A DNA stretch of 64,000 nucleotides from Butyricicoccus intestinisimiae (lineage in GTDB: Bacteria; Bacillota; Clostridia; Oscillospirales; Butyricicoccaceae). The notes beneath the pieces were generated by a model. It saw only the letters and a list, made by a program, of their open reading frames with translations. It did no database searches and was not told the DNA's origin. Below are positions 27,420-35,846 of the stretch, piece after piece; position 1 is the stretch's first letter; each line of letters begins with the position of its first letter. Both the position numbers and the translations under genes were made by a program. The stretch covers positions 1-64,000 of the forward strand of contig NZ_JAHLQI010000001.1 in assembly GCF_018918345.1 (NCBI RefSeq). Direction: 5' to 3'.

Positions 27420-30400
27420 ATCAAAAATTCAAACGAATTTTGAGTCTGTTCCTGTCTTTACTCATGGGCATGTCGGCATTGCCGGCATATGCAGCTCCGG
27501 AGCAGGCGGCAGACCAGTCCTCCACAACATCACAGACCGCTGAAACAAACACAGAGACAAACAAAACTGCTGCCAAGCAGAAAATCTCTGCAAGCGGTTC
27601 GATTACCGTAGGAGACGAGCAGGTTCCGTTCAGCATGGACGAGTCTGACATCAATGCAGCAATGGTTGCGGATAATTCCGAGGATACAACCGTTGATACA
27701 TCTGATCCGGCTGTCAAGTCCGTAAAGAAGGAACTGAAAAACATTCGAGTAAAGTCTACCAAGGCAGACGGCACCGAAGAAAAGAAAAAGCTGACCGCAG
27801 AACAGCAGCAGCAGGTTCTGGTTATGTTCCAGAATTATCAGGACAACTGGAAGGCAAATGCAGACGTACTGGGTGCACAGCTTCCGTTCTACATGCAGTA
27901 CAATGACAAGGGCGAAGACGGTCTCGGCGTTCTGGGCGAGATGCTGATTCTGGCGAATAAAACTGTAGATGATGTCAGAAACGGCAACTACAGCTTTGAC
28001 GATCTGGTTGGCACTATCCGCACTTTCATGTACGGCGATCAGCTGGGTGTAGAGTACTATGGCGGCACTGTACGCGACAAGCGCGACGACGCCATCGAGG
28101 CTGTCAAGGCATCCGGCGCAAAGACCGAGTATCAGAAGCTGTTGGTTCTGAATGACTGGCTGGCATCGCAGGATACGTTTGATATGTCCTATATCATGAA
28201 TATGGGCAAGGATACTCCTACCATGGCGGCGGAGACTCCGAAGGATCCGGATCATTATAAGGATGTACATGATACGCTGTATGCTGATTATGAATCGCAG
28301 ATTCGCAGCAACTTCCATGATCAGATCTATGCGGGAGTTAAAGAAAATTTCCGTCAAGAGTACTACAAAGGAGCAATCAAGAAAGCAATTTATCTTCGGT
28401 CTTTAGGTAAGGCTGAAGAAGATGCAACAGCTGAAGAGAAGACTGCTGCAAATGAGCAGGCAGATGCCTATATGAAGGACAATGAGAAAGACATTTCCAA
28501 GGATCCAGAAGGCTTCATCAAGGAAAACTTTGGCGAAAATGCACAAGCCATGATTGATGGCGTAGAAGCATCGCTTGAAGACGCGGAAAAAAATGGCGTA
28601 GATGTTAAAGGCGATGGAAATAAAGTAACCTTTGAGCAGATGACCCAAAATTCCATGGCAACCGATAAGATTGCTGACTTGGATAAGGACGGCGTAAATG
28701 AAGCAACTGCGAATGAGGCGATTCCGGCCTATGCAGAGCAGGCTGCACAAGGATTGACTGACGGTGTTATCAACTACTGGGAAAGCAACCAGTTTGGTGC
28801 GCTGGCACTTGGCAAATCCGTTTGCTTGGGTTACTCCAAGACCTATGCATATCTGATTCAGTGCATGCATCCGGAAATCTACGGCAAGAACGGCGCTTCT
28901 ACCGATATGTCCAAGGCGGACAACTGGAAGGAAGCCAAGGATCTGTACACCTTCAGCTCTGACGGCAAGAAGGTGAACACCGATGGCAACTACAGTGTAG
29001 ACTTGGTTCGTATTACGTTCAAGGCTAATGTTACCATGTATGGTGAGACGCAGCCGGACTTCAACTCCGACCATTTCTGGAATGCAGTCAAGGTAGGTAA
29101 AGAGTGGTATTATGTTGACCCGTGCTACACCGACTGCTACAGTGAAGTTATGACGCGCGACCGCGTGGAGACCGATGGTTACATGAACCATATGTACTTC
29201 ATGTTCAGCGATACGACCGCAAGAAATCTGTACGATGGCTACTTCCAGACATTGAATACGGCTTATAAGGATATAGCTACCGACAAGACCTATGAGGACG
29301 CTTGGTTTGCTCGTGCAAAGAGCGATGTCAGCTCGGATGGCACGAACATGTACTATGTATATGATTCTACCAACCTGATTAAGCGGCTCAATGATTCACA
29401 GCAGGATCAGACGACAACTTCTCAGGAAGATACGAAGTATAAGCTGGTCAGCCACCCGATTACCAATAAGGATTCCGGCGATGGCGATACCGATTATAAG
29501 ACCCTGATTGATTTCACCTACAAGCCGGATTCCGACAAGGACGATACGGTTGTTCAGGTTTACAATCCGGAAACCAAGAATATGGAAACCAATGATATGC
29601 TGACCGAGCTGTATGCAAAGCATGCAGAACAGGCTGATATCTATCCGTCTATCGCAATCACTTGCGCACAGTATGAGGGTAAGCTGTACTTTAACCTGTC
29701 TAACTACATCCTGAGCTATGATTTGACCAGCGGTGAAGTTGCAACTGTCAAGAAGTACGATACCGTTTATGGCAAGCGCGACAAGACCAACGCATTCGGC
29801 GGCATGTCGTTCGCTCTGGTAAACAGCGCAGATGGCGCAGACTTTACGTTCCGCGATCATCCGATTGCAGGCATCAGCCTGAAGAGCGATGGCAAGCTGT
29901 ATGTTTCCGTCGCAACCAATCTGGCTTACATCTCCGGTAAGGATGATGTAAGCAACCGTACCAAGCCGACCGATTCTAAGGATTATACCATTGACAGCAA
30001 GGACAATGGCTATGGTTACGAATTTGAGGAAAGCAACTACAATCCGGACTACAGCAACTACAGCAACGATAAGTACAGCGATTCGATGATGGAGCAGTTC
30101 GGATACACAAGAGAAATCAACGACAACGATGAGTTCATGTGGGTCGCAAACCTGAGAGGTACCGAGGCAATGTCCAGCATCGCTGGCGAGAGCGTTGAGT
30201 ACAAGAAGGAAACTTGCGATCATCATTACATCCATTTTGACGAAACCTACTTCACCAAGAAGAAGGATTCTGACGGCAATAAGACCGATGAATGGAACAC
30301 TGGCGAGAGCTATGTCTGCACGGTTTGCGGCAAGTCTGTAGAGGAGCCGACCGAACCGAAGAAGAACAGCATGGGCAGCAACAGTGACTACGAAAAGAAA

Positions 30401-33400
30401 AAGGCACAGTATGATAAGGACAAGGCAGAATACGACGAAGTTGTAAAGAATGCCGGCCATACCTATACTGCAAAGGATCCGAAGTGGACCAAGAACGATG
30501 ACGGCACCTATTCCGTAACCTTCGATACGCTGGTTTGCTCCTCTGTTTGTGAGAAGGAAAAGAATCAGCGCGACTGCTTGGTCAATGATGATACCATCAC
30601 GATTAAGCTGAACAATCCGGTTACAGCACAGGCAGAAATCACCAAGACCGAAGGCGCTTGCACCGATGAAGGCGGCGTAAAGGTAACGTATACCGCTACC
30701 GGCGAGGCTGAAGGTCACAAGTACACCGTAAGCAACGTTGTAGAGACCGGCAAGGGCGAGCACACCCTGAAGTCTGAGTTCAAGTGGACCAAGCTTGAGG
30801 ACGGCGGCTATTCCGCTACCGTTTCTGCAAAGTGCGAAGTTTGCGGCGCAGAAGAGAAGGACGTACAGGCGGAAGTAACTTCTGAAAAGAAGGATGCAAC
30901 CTGCACAGAAGATGCGCAGATTACTTATACTGCAAAGGCAACCTGTCTGGGTCAGGAACTGACCGAAACAAAGGCTGCTGAAGTACAGGAAGGTACTGCT
31001 CTGGGTCACGATTACAAGAAGTCCATCGTATGGAACGACGACAAAACAGCAGCAACTGGTGAGTTCACCTGCTCTCGCTGCGAGTTTAAGGAAGAAGTTC
31101 CGGCTGAGGTAAAAACCGAGACCAAACCGGCAACCTGCACCGAAAACGGCGAGACCACAGCTTATGCAAAGGCAGAGCTGAAGGACAAGGACGGCAAGGT
31201 TATTCAGACTGTTGAGAGCACCGTCGTTACTGAGACGATTCCGGCACTGGGTCACGATTACGAGTCTAAGTTCGACTGGGCAGAAGATGGTTCTTCTGCA
31301 AAGCTGACGCTGACCTGTAAGAGAGGCGACGACAAGCAGACTCCGGAAGTTAAGGTAGCGAAGGACGAGCAGAACAGTGTTGCAGCAACCTGTGACAAGG
31401 CTGGCAAGAACGTATTCGTTGCAACTGCAACTTATGACGGCAAGGACTACACCGACACATACACTGTAGAGCTTCCGGCAACCGGTCATACCTATAAGGG
31501 CGATGGCGTAATTGTTTGGGGCGAGAATGATAAGTCTGCTGTTGGACAGTTTACCTGTGATACTTGCAAGGCTGTGACAGAAGTGAAGGCTGACGTAACA
31601 GAAAAGACCGATAATGCAACCTGCACGACCGGCGGCAAGGTAACGTACACCGCAAAGGCAGAGCTGAAGGACAAGGACGGCAAGGTTCTTGCAACCGCAA
31701 CCGATACCAAGGAAACCACTGTTGATGCACTGGGTCACGATTACGAGTCTAAGTTCGACTGGGCAGAAGACGGTTCTTCTGCAAAGCTGACGCTGACCTG
31801 TAAGAGAGGCGACGACAAGCAGACTCCGGAAGTTAAGGTAGCGAAGGACGAGAAGAACAGTGTTGCACCGACCTGCACCAAAGCTGGCAAGAACGTATTC
31901 ACTGCAACCGCAACCTACGAGGGCAAGGACTACACCGACACCAAGGAAGTAGAAGTTCCGGCAACCGGTCATACCTATAAGGGCGATGGCGTAATTGTTT
32001 GGGGCGAGAATGATAAGTCTGCTGTTGGACAGTTTACCTGTGATACTTGCAAGGCTGTAACAGAAGTGAAGGCTGATATTAAGAACGAGAGCAAGGCAGC
32101 CACCTGCACAGAAGATGGCATCACAAAGACAATTGCTACAGCAGAGTTGAAGGACAAGGACGGCAAGGTTCTTGCAACCGCAACCGACTCGAAGGAAACT
32201 GTAATCAAGGCAACCGGTCATGATTATGACGCGAAGTTTACGTGGGCAGAGGACGGTTCTTCCGCAACCGTTGCGCTGACCTGTAAGAAGTGCAATGATA
32301 AGCAGAATCCGAAGGTAACAACAGCCAAGGATGAAAAGAGCAGTGTTGCACCGACTTGTACCGAAGCTGGCAAGAATGTATTCCATGCAACGGTTGAAGG
32401 ATACGATTTCACCGACACCAAGGAAGTAGAGCTTCCGGCACTGGGTCACAAGTACAAGGGCGCAATCAAGTGGAGCGAGGATTACAAGTCTGCAAATGCA
32501 GAGTTCACCTGCGAAGCTTGTAAGGACGTACAGCATGTCAATGCTGACGTAGCTGCAAAGACCGATGATGCAACCTGCACCACCGGCGGCAAGGTAACGT
32601 ACACCGCAAAGGCAGAGCTGAAGGACAAGGCTGGCAAGGTTCTTGCAACCGCAACCGAGTCCAAGACTGTGGATGTACAGGCACTGGGTCATGAGTACGA
32701 GTCTAAGTTCGACTGGGCAGAAGATGCTTCTTCCGCAAAGGCAACGCTGACCTGTAAGAGAGGCGACGACAAGCAGACTATTGACGCAGTTATTGCCAAG
32801 GACGAGAAGAGCAGTGTCGCACCGACCTGCACCGAAGCTGGCAAGAATGTATTCGTTGCAACTGCGACTTATGACGGCAAGGACTACACCGACACCAAGG
32901 AAGTAGCAGTTCCGGCACTGGGTCACAAGTACAAGGGTGCAATCAAGTGGAGCGAGGACTTCAAGTCTGCAACTGCAGAGTTTACCTGCGAAAATTGTAA
33001 GGATGTTCAGACTGTCAAGGCTAACGTAACCGCAAAGACCGATGATGCAACCTGCACGACCGGCGGCAAGGTAACGTACACCGCAAAGGCAGAGCTGAAG
33101 GACAAGAACGGCAAGGTTCTTGCAACCGCAGCCGATACCAAGGAAACCACTGTTGATGCACTGGGTCACGATTACGAGTCTAAGTTTGACTGGGCAGAAG
33201 ATGCTTCTTCCGCAAAGGCAACGCTGACCTGTAAGAGATGCAATGACAAGCAGACTGTTGACGCAGTTGTTGCCAAGGACGAGAAGAGCAGTGTCGCACC
33301 GACCTGCACCGAAGCTGGCAAGAATGTATTCACTGCAACCGCAACCTACGAAGGCAAGAACTACACCGACACCAAGGAAGTAGCAGTTCCGGCACTGGGT

Positions 33401-34000
33401 CACCACTATGTTGATGGTGTTTGTGATCGTTGCGGTGCAATCAAGCTGCCGTTTACCGATGTAAACGAGGGCGATTGGTTCTACGACAAGGTAGCATATG
33501 TATATCACCATAAGCTGATGACGGGCACTTCTGAGACGACCTTTGAGCCGAACGCAACACTGACCCGTGCGATGATGGTTCAGATTCTGTACAACAAGGA
33601 AGGTCGACCGGCAGCAACCACGAACGGAAATCCGTACACGGACGTTCCGAAGGATCAGTGGTACTACAATGCTGTACAGTGGGCATATGAAAACAAGATC
33701 ACGAGCGGTACCAGCGAAACGACCTTTGAGCCGAACAGCGAGGTTACCCGTGAGCAGTTTGCACGGTTCATGTACAACTATGCAGGCAATCCGGCAGTTA
33801 GCGGCAAGCTTGACTTTGTAGATGCTGATCAGGTTTCTGATTGGGCATATGACGCAATGGTTTGGGCAAACCAGAACAACATTATCCTTGGTAAGAAAAA
33901 GAGCGATGGCAGCGTTGTTCTTGATCCGAGAGGAAATGCAACCCGTGCTGAAGCAGCAACCATTCTGATGGGATACTGCAAGGCGCAGGAAAATCAGTAA
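27416..34000 (+). CDS. Giant SLH-domain surface protein with transglutaminase-like domain and tandem repeats
   Basis: A 2194-residue exported protein. Residues 1 to about 27 form a signal peptide (KFKRILSLFLSLLMGMSALPAYA then AP). Next comes a Thr/Asp/Lys-rich region, then a transglutaminase-like domain with Cys470 (GKSVCLGYSKTYAYL), His553 (SDHFWNAV) and Asp568 (WYYVDPCYTDC), the spacing of the papain-like triad. From about residue 1010 to 1995 lie twelve repeats of roughly 78-83 residues, each starting GHxY, with a Trp, a TCxxC or TCKRG site, and an ATCT/PTCT site. Three SLH domains (about 2010-2190; FTDVNEGDWFYDKVAYVY, YTDVPKDQWYYNAVQWAY, FVDADQVSDWAYDAMVW) anchor it to the wall polymer. 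GGAG precedes the ATG. Function is unknown; adhesion or protein cross-linking/processing at the surface are options. Confidence 0.88.
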   Translation: MNQKFKRILSLFLSLLMGMSALPAYAAPEQAADQSSTTSQTAETNTETNKTAAKQKISASGSITVGDEQVPFSMDESDINAAMVADNSEDTTVDTSDPAVKSVKKELKNIRVKSTKADGTEEKKKLTAEQQQQVLVMFQNYQDNWKANADVLGAQLPFYMQYNDKGEDGLGVLGEMLILANKTVDDVRNGNYSFDDLVGTIRTFMYGDQLGVEYYGGTVRDKRDDAIEAVKASGAKTEYQKLLVLNDWLASQDTFDMSYIMNMGKDTPTMAAETPKDPDHYKDVHDTLYADYESQIRSNFHDQIYAGVKENFRQEYYKGAIKKAIYLRSLGKAEEDATAEEKTAANEQADAYMKDNEKDISKDPEGFIKENFGENAQAMIDGVEASLEDAEKNGVDVKGDGNKVTFEQMTQNSMATDKIADLDKDGVNEATANEAIPAYAEQAAQGLTDGVINYWESNQFGALALGKSVCLGYSKTYAYLIQCMHPEIYGKNGASTDMSKADNWKEAKDLYTFSSDGKKVNTDGNYSVDLVRITFKANVTMYGETQPDFNSDHFWNAVKVGKEWYYVDPCYTDCYSEVMTRDRVETDGYMNHMYFMFSDTTARNLYDGYFQTLNTAYKDIATDKTYEDAWFARAKSDVSSDGTNMYYVYDSTNLIKRLNDSQQDQTTTSQEDTKYKLVSHPITNKDSGDGDTDYKTLIDFTYKPDSDKDDTVVQVYNPETKNMETNDMLTELYAKHAEQADIYPSIAITCAQYEGKLYFNLSNYILSYDLTSGEVATVKKYDTVYGKRDKTNAFGGMSFALVNSADGADFTFRDHPIAGISLKSDGKLYVSVATNLAYISGKDDVSNRTKPTDSKDYTIDSKDNGYGYEFEESNYNPDYSNYSNDKYSDSMMEQFGYTREINDNDEFMWVANLRGTEAMSSIAGESVEYKKETCDHHYIHFDETYFTKKKDSDGNKTDEWNTGESYVCTVCGKSVEEPTEPKKNSMGSNSDYEKKKAQYDKDKAEYDEVVKNAGHTYTAKDPKWTKNDDGTYSVTFDTLVCSSVCEKEKNQRDCLVNDDTITIKLNNPVTAQAEITKTEGACTDEGGVKVTYTATGEAEGHKYTVSNVVETGKGEHTLKSEFKWTKLEDGGYSATVSAKCEVCGAEEKDVQAEVTSEKKDATCTEDAQITYTAKATCLGQELTETKAAEVQEGTALGHDYKKSIVWNDDKTAATGEFTCSRCEFKEEVPAEVKTETKPATCTENGETTAYAKAELKDKDGKVIQTVESTVVTETIPALGHDYESKFDWAEDGSSAKLTLTCKRGDDKQTPEVKVAKDEQNSVAATCDKAGKNVFVATATYDGKDYTDTYTVELPATGHTYKGDGVIVWGENDKSAVGQFTCDTCKAVTEVKADVTEKTDNATCTTGGKVTYTAKAELKDKDGKVLATATDTKETTVDALGHDYESKFDWAEDGSSAKLTLTCKRGDDKQTPEVKVAKDEKNSVAPTCTKAGKNVFTATATYEGKDYTDTKEVEVPATGHTYKGDGVIVWGENDKSAVGQFTCDTCKAVTEVKADIKNESKAATCTEDGITKTIATAELKDKDGKVLATATDSKETVIKATGHDYDAKFTWAEDGSSATVALTCKKCNDKQNPKVTTAKDEKSSVAPTCTEAGKNVFHATVEGYDFTDTKEVELPALGHKYKGAIKWSEDYKSANAEFTCEACKDVQHVNADVAAKTDDATCTTGGKVTYTAKAELKDKAGKVLATATESKTVDVQALGHEYESKFDWAEDASSAKATLTCKRGDDKQTIDAVIAKDEKSSVAPTCTEAGKNVFVATATYDGKDYTDTKEVAVPALGHKYKGAIKWSEDFKSATAEFTCENCKDVQTVKANVTAKTDDATCTTGGKVTYTAKAELKDKNGKVLATAADTKETTVDALGHDYESKFDWAEDASSAKATLTCKRCNDKQTVDAVVAKDEKSSVAPTCTEAGKNVFTATATYEGKNYTDTKEVAVPALGHHYVDGVCDRCGAIKLPFTDVNEGDWFYDKVAYVYHHKLMTGTSETTFEPNATLTRAMMVQILYNKEGRPAATTNGNPYTDVPKDQWYYNAVQWAYENKITSGTSETTFEPNSEVTREQFARFMYNYAGNPAVSGKLDFVDADQVSDWAYDAMVWANQNNIILGKKKSDGSVVLDPRGNATRAEAATILMGYCKAQENQ
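31250..33397 (+). repeat. Alternating A/B coding repeat array
   Basis: Inside the SLH gene, GH-starting units begin at 31250, 31483, 31733, 31967, 32216, 32444, 32687, 32921 and 33164, ending at 33397. They alternate between an A type (GH[DE]Y[ED][SA]KF[DT]WAED) and a B type (GHTYKGDGVIVW or GHKYKGAIKW). One A+B pair spans 471-483 bases. Some copies are almost identical in DNA (for example 31250 against 31733, and 31483 against 31967), which points to recent duplication or conversion. More diverged units lie at about 30450-31249. Confidence 0.85.
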
Positions 34001-34048
34001 AAGAGTCGGAACGATTCCGATAAACTGATTCAGAGAGTCATATCTCTG

Positions 34049-34083
34049 GCCCCGCAGTGGTTTTCACTGCGGGGCTTCTTTTT
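34049..34083 (+). terminator. Terminator after the SLH protein gene
   Basis: GCCCCGCAGTG (34049-34059) pairs with CACTGCGGGGC (34065-34075), followed by a T-rich run. A strong stem, 48 bases after the stop. Confidence 0.9.
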
Positions 34084-34117
34084 CATCCGGAATTCACAAA
34101 AGAAGAAATTGGAAAAA

Positions 34118-34145
34118 TTGTGATTTTTCTTGATTGTGGTATAAT
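34118..34145 (+). promoter_or_regulatory. Promoter of the HTH regulator
   Basis: TTGTGA (34118-34123) and TATAAT (34140-34145) with a 16-base spacer, 31 bases before the start codon. Confidence 0.6.
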
Positions 34146-34176
34146 GGAACAAGATGCATGCAGGGAGGTGCGAAAT

Positions 34177-35670
34177 ATGGAAACAGAGAAAAATAGATTT
34201 AGCCAGCTTCTCGAACAGCTGATGAACTTGGGAGAAATCAAAAATGCAGCGCTGGCGAAGGCTTTGCAGTATGATGTGAGCTACATCAGCAAATGGGTCA
34301 GCGGGCGGATGCTTCCGGCGGAGAAAAATAAGCGCAATGTGCTAAAGCGCATCGGACAAGAGCTTGTGCGGCTGAGTTCCCAAACAGGCAAAGAAAACCT
34401 GTATGAAAATTATCAGATTTGGAACGATGCAGAGCTGGGAGAAGCGATTTTTGACAACTTGGAAGCGGAATATGATTTTGTTCAAGATACACAACGCCTA
34501 TATGGCTCCTCGATTGAACCGAAAACCGTATTTTTTGCGGAGCTGAGCCCTGCACAATACATTGCGAAAATGCATCATCCTGTGCTGCGGAGAGTGAGTC
34601 AGCTACACATTACGGCGGAAATGGACTTGCTTGCGCTCACACATGAATACCGCTTACAGATTATTCAGGGCAATATTCGGCGGGATATCCATGCATTCTA
34701 TCCGGATGTGCACTTTTCGCTGATGGTAGATCTGTCTCCGGAAAAATTTGATTATACATATGATCCGATTTTTCTTATCAATATGATGTCGGATATGGCG
34801 CGTATTGATTTTAAGCTGTATAAAGGGGCGCAGGCGGCAGGACGGCTGATTTTTGCCGTAAAAGATGAATTTATGATCAGCGGTATGCTGATGGACTTCA
34901 ATCGCTGCATGGCAGTTACAGTGAGCAGTGATGCGGAAAACAGCAATCCCATGTACCACAGCATTCGGGATTTGTGCACGCGGGAGATGCTTTTATACCG
35001 CAGCACGACCATGCAGAAAATGATAGATGGAAAATACTATGTGCGTGCAATCTTGGCTGTAAATCAAAAATGGGTTGTCGGGCATCTAACGGAACATTTT
35101 CTGCCGGATGACCTGTTCGAAGAACTGCTGGAACAGGTAAAAGAACAATACGATGAGGAGCAGGAGCAACGCATCAGGTATCTGCATACGCTGACCAACA
35201 AAATGATGGAAACGACAAATATATCTGTTATCCTGCACAGCATCGCTTTGGCCAATCTTGCGGTAGACGGAGAACTGGACTTTTTTGATCATCCCATGCA
35301 TCTGTCGCTGCAGCAGAGAAAGCGCTGTTTGCAGTATATTCTAGAACTGTGCACACAGCGAGAGAATTTCAATGTGAAATTGGTATACGGCTGTTTAGTG
35401 GCGGATTTTCAGTATGCCGAGACACAGTGTGTATTTTTGTCGGATACCATTTGTTATGTCAGACTGCACACGGAAAACCGAAAGAATAATCTTGCTCTCT
35501 TTAATCATCCGGATATGAAAACAATCTTCCTGCGTTTTTTTGAACACATGTGGTCAAAAAAGAGAAAAGTTATCCGAGAAGAAACCGAAGAGATTTGCGC
35601 ATTTATTCAGGAGGCAATCCAAAGAGTTGATATTTTGGATCGTGCCAGTAAAGAAAAAGAAACCGATTGA
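34177..35670 (+). CDS. Large HTH regulator of unknown type
   Basis: A 497-residue protein. Residues about 8-60 form an XRE-like helix-turn-helix (IKNAALAKALQYDVSYISKWVSGRMLPAEKN). The remaining ~430 residues match no domain I can name; they are soluble, mixed alpha/beta in look, with a Glu-rich helix (LLEQVKEQYDEEQEQR, about 345-360) and no membrane helix. The start follows GGGAGGTG. An upstream open frame to 34057 lies in the terminator and is rejected. Its position between the SLH gene and the second ligase makes it the likely controller of this block; that is inference. The long C-terminal part may sense a ligand. Confidence 0.7.
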   Translation: METEKNRFSQLLEQLMNLGEIKNAALAKALQYDVSYISKWVSGRMLPAEKNKRNVLKRIGQELVRLSSQTGKENLYENYQIWNDAELGEAIFDNLEAEYDFVQDTQRLYGSSIEPKTVFFAELSPAQYIAKMHHPVLRRVSQLHITAEMDLLALTHEYRLQIIQGNIRRDIHAFYPDVHFSLMVDLSPEKFDYTYDPIFLINMMSDMARIDFKLYKGAQAAGRLIFAVKDEFMISGMLMDFNRCMAVTVSSDAENSNPMYHSIRDLCTREMLLYRSTTMQKMIDGKYYVRAILAVNQKWVVGHLTEHFLPDDLFEELLEQVKEQYDEEQEQRIRYLHTLTNKMMETTNISVILHSIALANLAVDGELDFFDHPMHLSLQQRKRCLQYILELCTQRENFNVKLVYGCLVADFQYAETQCVFLSDTICYVRLHTENRKNNLALFNHPDMKTIFLRFFEHMWSKKRKVIREETEEICAFIQEAIQRVDILDRASKEKETD

Positions 35671-35678
35671 CAAATCGT

Positions 35679-35712
35679 AACCAGCTGTTCGTATGACGAA
35701 TAGCTGGTTTTT
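35679..35712 (+). terminator. Terminator after the HTH regulator
   Basis: AACCAGCT (35679-35686) pairs with AGCTGGTT (35702-35709), with an inner TTCG/CGAA pairing, followed by T residues. Confidence 0.8.
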
Positions 35713-35776
35713 CCGCTTTTTTGTAGCCTTCCACTTTTTTCACGTTCATTCCTGTGTTTTCATGGTAAACTATATT

Positions 35777-35807
35777 CATCTAATAAGATGATTCATATAA
35801 TTAGATG
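35777..35807 (+). promoter_or_regulatory. Inverted repeat in the promoter region of the second ligase
   Basis: CATCTAAT (35777-35784) and ATTAGATG (35800-35807) are perfect 8-base inverted halves 15 bases apart, and a TATAAT (35796-35801) lies between and within them. The spacing and position suit a repressor or activator site; the neighbouring HTH protein is the obvious candidate, but nothing in the sequence proves it. Confidence 0.45.
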
Positions 35808-35846
35808 GATAACAAAGTAGGGCTAAAAAAAGAAAGGGGAATACAT

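Noticed and set aside
31250-33397. Tandem repeats as a CRISPR array
   Set aside because: Units are ~240 bases, in frame, encode protein continuously, and lack short identical repeats with unique spacers. No cas gene is present.
29396-33511. A 1371-codon minus-strand open frame inside the SLH protein gene
   Set aside because: Its repetitive Leu/Cys/Val-rich product mirrors the sense-strand repeats. It has no start signal, and the sense protein has a signal peptide, repeats and SLH domains.
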